Positions 15,266 to 17,433 of a DNA stretch of 17,433 nt are shown piece after piece. A model generated the notes under the pieces. The model was not told the DNA's origin, searched no databases, and was given only the letters and a program-made list of their open reading frames with translations. The first letter of the stretch is position 1. Every line of letters begins with the position of its first letter. The translations under genes were made by a program, and so were the position numbers. Source of the DNA: Acidobacteriota bacterium (GTDB lineage Bacteria > Acidobacteriota > Terriglobia > UBA7540); NCBI GenBank assembly GCA_021784615.1, contig JAJYHU010000106.1, forward strand, positions 1 through 17,433. The letters are read 5' to 3'.

Positions 15266-17014
15266 TTATCGATCAATATCCGCCAAAACAAAATCAATGC
15301 TCCCCAGAATGGCCAGCAAATCCGGAATCATCAATCCGCGGCACTGCAAGGGGAGAGTTTGCATGTGCGCAAAAGAGGGAGCGCGAATCCGCGTCCGGTA
15401 AGAAACCGTGCTGCCGTCGCTGACCAGATAGTAGCCGTTGTTGCCCTTGGTCGCCTCAATCGCGCCCAGGGCTTCTCCGGGTGGAACCACCGGGCCCCAA
15501 CTTACCCCCAAAAAATGGGTAATCAGGGTTTCAATATCGTGCATCGTTTGTTCTTTCCGTGGCGGAATGGCCAGCGGATGGGCTGATTTATACGGTCCCT
15601 CCGGCATATTGTTCACGCACTGCTCGATGATCCGAAGGCTCTGGCGAATTTCTTCAACGTGGATCACCGCCCGGTCATAGCAGTCGCCGTGCGTGGCGGT
15701 GGGAATGTCAAACTCAAAATTTTCGTAGCCGGAATAGGGCTGCTTCTTGCGAAAATCCCACTCCAGACCCGCGGCGCGAAGCATGGGCCCCGTGACGCCC
15801 CAATCGATGGCCTCGTCCACGGTGATGGCGCCCACCCCTTTGGTTCGGGCCTTGAAGATCCGGTTCTTCATCACTTCCCGGTCATACTCGGCCATGTGCT
15901 TGGGCATGCGCTGCAGGAACTTGCGGAACATGCCATCCCATCCCTTGGGTAAATCCTGGGCAACGCCGCCGATGCGGAACCAGACCGGATGCATGCGCGC
16001 CCCGCAAACGGCTTCGACGATATCAAAAATGTGTTCGCGATCGTTGAAGGTGTAAAACACGGGCGACATCTGGCCAACGTCCTGGGCGAAAGTTCCGTAC
16101 CAGACCAGGTGGCTTGCAATCCGGAACAGCTCGGACATCATCACCCGAATCACCTGGGCTCGCGGCGGCACCGTGATGCCGGCCAGCTTTTCAAACGCCG
16201 TCAGGTAAGCAAGCTCGTTCATGACCCCACCCAGATAATCGATCCGGTCGGTATAGGGTATGTACGTGTGCCAGCTTTGGCGCTCGCCCATCTTCTCCGC
16301 GCCGCGGTGATGGAACCCGATTTCAGGGACTAGGTCCACAATCACTTCGCCGTCAAGCTGCACGGCTATGCGAATCACGCCATGAGTGCCCGGATGTTGC
16401 GGGCCCACGTTGAGGAAAATAAAATCCGCCCCGTCCTCATGGGCCTTCATGCCCCAATCTTCCGGACGGAAGCGCATGGCCTCCTGTTCTTTATCAACCT
16501 TTTCCAGCGGCAACTGGAAAGGACCAAGCTCCGTGGCGCGCGCCGGATGCTCTTTGCGCAGGGGATGGCCGACCCAGGTGGTGGGCATCAGGATGCGAGT
16601 CAGGAAGGGATGCCCGTCGAACTTGACGCCGAACATGTCCCAGACTTCCCGCTCGTACCAATTGGCCGACGGCCAGACATCGGTAATGCTGGGAAGTCTC
16701 GGGGCATCTCCCTTAAGAGCTACTTTGATGCGGAGGTATTCATTCCGGTCGAAAGATAAAAGGTGATAGACAACCGTAAAGTCGCTTTCCGGCTGGCCGC
16801 CACGGTGGGTTCGCACCCGCTCATCGATGGCGGTAAGGTCGTACAGCATTTTGTACGGCCGGGCAATGCCGGTCTTGAGGTACCGCATCAACTCATGAAC
16901 TTTTTCCTTGGAAGTCCAAAACGCCGGAATCTGGTCGCGTCCAGGTTCCGGAAGGACGGACCCCTGGCCGAACTTTTCTTGCAGATCCTGAAGAATGGTT
17001 GCGTTAGCCGTCAT
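15266..17014 (-). CDS. nuoCD: Fused NADH-quinone oxidoreductase subunit C/D
   Basis: A protein of 582 residues joining NuoC (about 1-165) and NuoD (about 195-582), which are separate genes in many bacteria and fused in E. coli. The NuoC part shows NWYEREVWDMFGV (118-130) and HPLRKEHPARATE (150-162). The NuoD part shows GPQHPGTHGV (204-213), HHRGAEKMGERQSWHTYIPY, DRIDYLGG and the C-terminal YRTRIRAPSFAHM and LGSIDFVLADIDR ending. NuoD carries residues of the quinone head-group site and faces cluster N2 in NuoB. The linker (about 163-195) is intact and in frame, so this is a true fusion and not a sequencing join. It starts at the ATG at 17014, ten bases after the nuoB stop, with only a weak Shine-Dalgarno sequence. 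Confidence 0.97.
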   Translation of the reverse strand: MTANATILQDLQEKFGQGSVLPEPGRDQIPAFWTSKEKVHELMRYLKTGIARPYKMLYDLTAIDERVRTHRGGQPESDFTVVYHLLSFDRNEYLRIKVALKGDAPRLPSITDVWPSANWYEREVWDMFGVKFDGHPFLTRILMPTTWVGHPLRKEHPARATELGPFQLPLEKVDKEQEAMRFRPEDWGMKAHEDGADFIFLNVGPQHPGTHGVIRIAVQLDGEVIVDLVPEIGFHHRGAEKMGERQSWHTYIPYTDRIDYLGGVMNELAYLTAFEKLAGITVPPRAQVIRVMMSELFRIASHLVWYGTFAQDVGQMSPVFYTFNDREHIFDIVEAVCGARMHPVWFRIGGVAQDLPKGWDGMFRKFLQRMPKHMAEYDREVMKNRIFKARTKGVGAITVDEAIDWGVTGPMLRAAGLEWDFRKKQPYSGYENFEFDIPTATHGDCYDRAVIHVEEIRQSLRIIEQCVNNMPEGPYKSAHPLAIPPRKEQTMHDIETLITHFLGVSWGPVVPPGEALGAIEATKGNNGYYLVSDGSTVSYRTRIRAPSFAHMQTLPLQCRGLMIPDLLAILGSIDFVLADIDR

Positions 17015-17024
17015 AAAAAAGTTT

Positions 17025-17433
17025 TCAGATCTCGTCAGGTGGACGCAACAGCGTCTGCTTCCGCCTCTCCGCCAGCTTCACATCGCGCTGGGCAGGAAAG
17101 GAAGCCCGGTAGACGCCCTGCTCTCCGACCACCCAGCTCAAAGGCCGCCGCTCGCTGCCCACGGCCTTGCTCAACAGCGTCACGCCCTCAAGAAAGGCGT
17201 CGGGACGCGGCGGACACCCCGGAACGTAAACATCCACGGGAAGGAATTTGTCCACCCCCTGAACCACGCTGTAAATGTCGTACATGCCGCCGGAGTTCGC
17301 GCACGAGCCCATCGAAATCACCCAGCGCGGCTCCATCATCTGCTCGTAAAGGCGCTGAATCACCGGCGCCATCTTGATAAAAGGAGTTCCCGCGATCACC
17401 ATCAGATCAGCTTCGCGCGGCGTTCCGCGAATG
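17025..17433 (-). CDS. nuoB: NADH-quinone oxidoreductase subunit B, C-terminal part (cut by window edge)
   Basis: The reading frame runs open through the right edge of the window; about 135 codons are visible. The first visible residues are RGTPREADLMVIAGTPF, an internal part of NuoB, so the ATG at 17402 is not the start. Two of the four N2 [4Fe-4S] ligands are seen: the Cys in WVISMGSCANSGGMYD and the Cys in VYVPGCPPRPDAFLEG. The unusual adjacent Cys-Cys pair that supplies the other two lies outside. N2 passes electrons to quinone. The tail ending in LLRPPDEI is of normal length. nuoA and the operon promoter are expected beyond 17433. Confidence 0.95.
   Translation of the reverse strand, partial: IRGTPREADLMVIAGTPFIKMAPVIQRLYEQMMEPRWVISMGSCANSGGMYDIYSVVQGVDKFLPVDVYVPGCPPRPDAFLEGVTLLSKAVGSERRPLSWVVGEQGVYRASFPAQRDVKLAERRKQTLLRPPDEI

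Noticed and set aside
15266..17014. Possible assembly error joining nuoC and nuoD
   Set aside because: The linker is in frame, both halves are complete, and the fusion matches the known E. coli NuoCD layout.

Overview
This 17.4 kb window is bacterial chromosome with dense, GC-rich coding and no mobile-element, phage or CRISPR sequence that I can see. The style of the RpiB and pore-only membrane proteins, together with a heat-shock-like ATPase gene of unusual architecture, made me think of Acidobacteriota. That is an impression from remembered protein sequences, not a computed placement, and I hold it at moderate to low confidence.

Left part (1-3048, plus strand): three genes. The first (27-737) encodes a small membrane protein built from the conserved TM-helix region of mechanosensitive-channel-like proteins, but without the cytoplasmic MscS domain. 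A plausible intrinsic terminator follows it. A promoter with a perfect TATAAT -10 element then precedes a two-gene unit: an Hsp70-family ATPase with a complete nucleotide-binding domain but an unusual, lidless C-terminus (922-2550), and rpiB, ribose-5-phosphate isomerase B (2587-3048).

Middle part (3049-3562): a 514-base gap between convergent transcription units. It holds several short perfect hairpins just after rpiB, a block of inverted and near-tandem CAATC/GATTG repeats bracketed by a 9-base direct repeat (3172-3301), and an AT-rich stretch with a 7-base direct repeat. I see no gene there. The likely 3' end of the nuo transcript lies at its right edge, with only a weak terminator.

Right part (3563-17433, minus strand): twelve consecutive genes of respiratory complex I, in transcription order nuoB (cut by the window edge), nuoCD (fused), E, F, G, H, I, J, K, L, M, N. 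nuoA and the operon promoter should lie beyond position 17433. The genes are packed with gaps of 0 to 38 bases and two ATGA stop/start overlaps (nuoG/H and nuoL/M), and several use GTG or TTG starts. Together they encode the NADH-oxidising module (NuoE, F, G), the connecting Fe-S module leading to the quinone site (NuoB, CD, I) and the proton-pumping membrane arm (NuoH, J, K, L, M, N). All visible cofactor ligands and the key membrane charges that I checked are present, so the enzyme looks functional. The striking point is that every subunit resembles the Escherichia coli type: fused NuoCD, a roughly 900-residue NuoG with the extra N7 cluster motif, and E. coli-like NuoL/M/N.

I did not find a clearly new multi-gene system. 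The most unusual elements are the lidless Hsp70-like protein, the repeat block in the convergent intergenic region, and the E. coli-type complex I in what may be a distant phylum.
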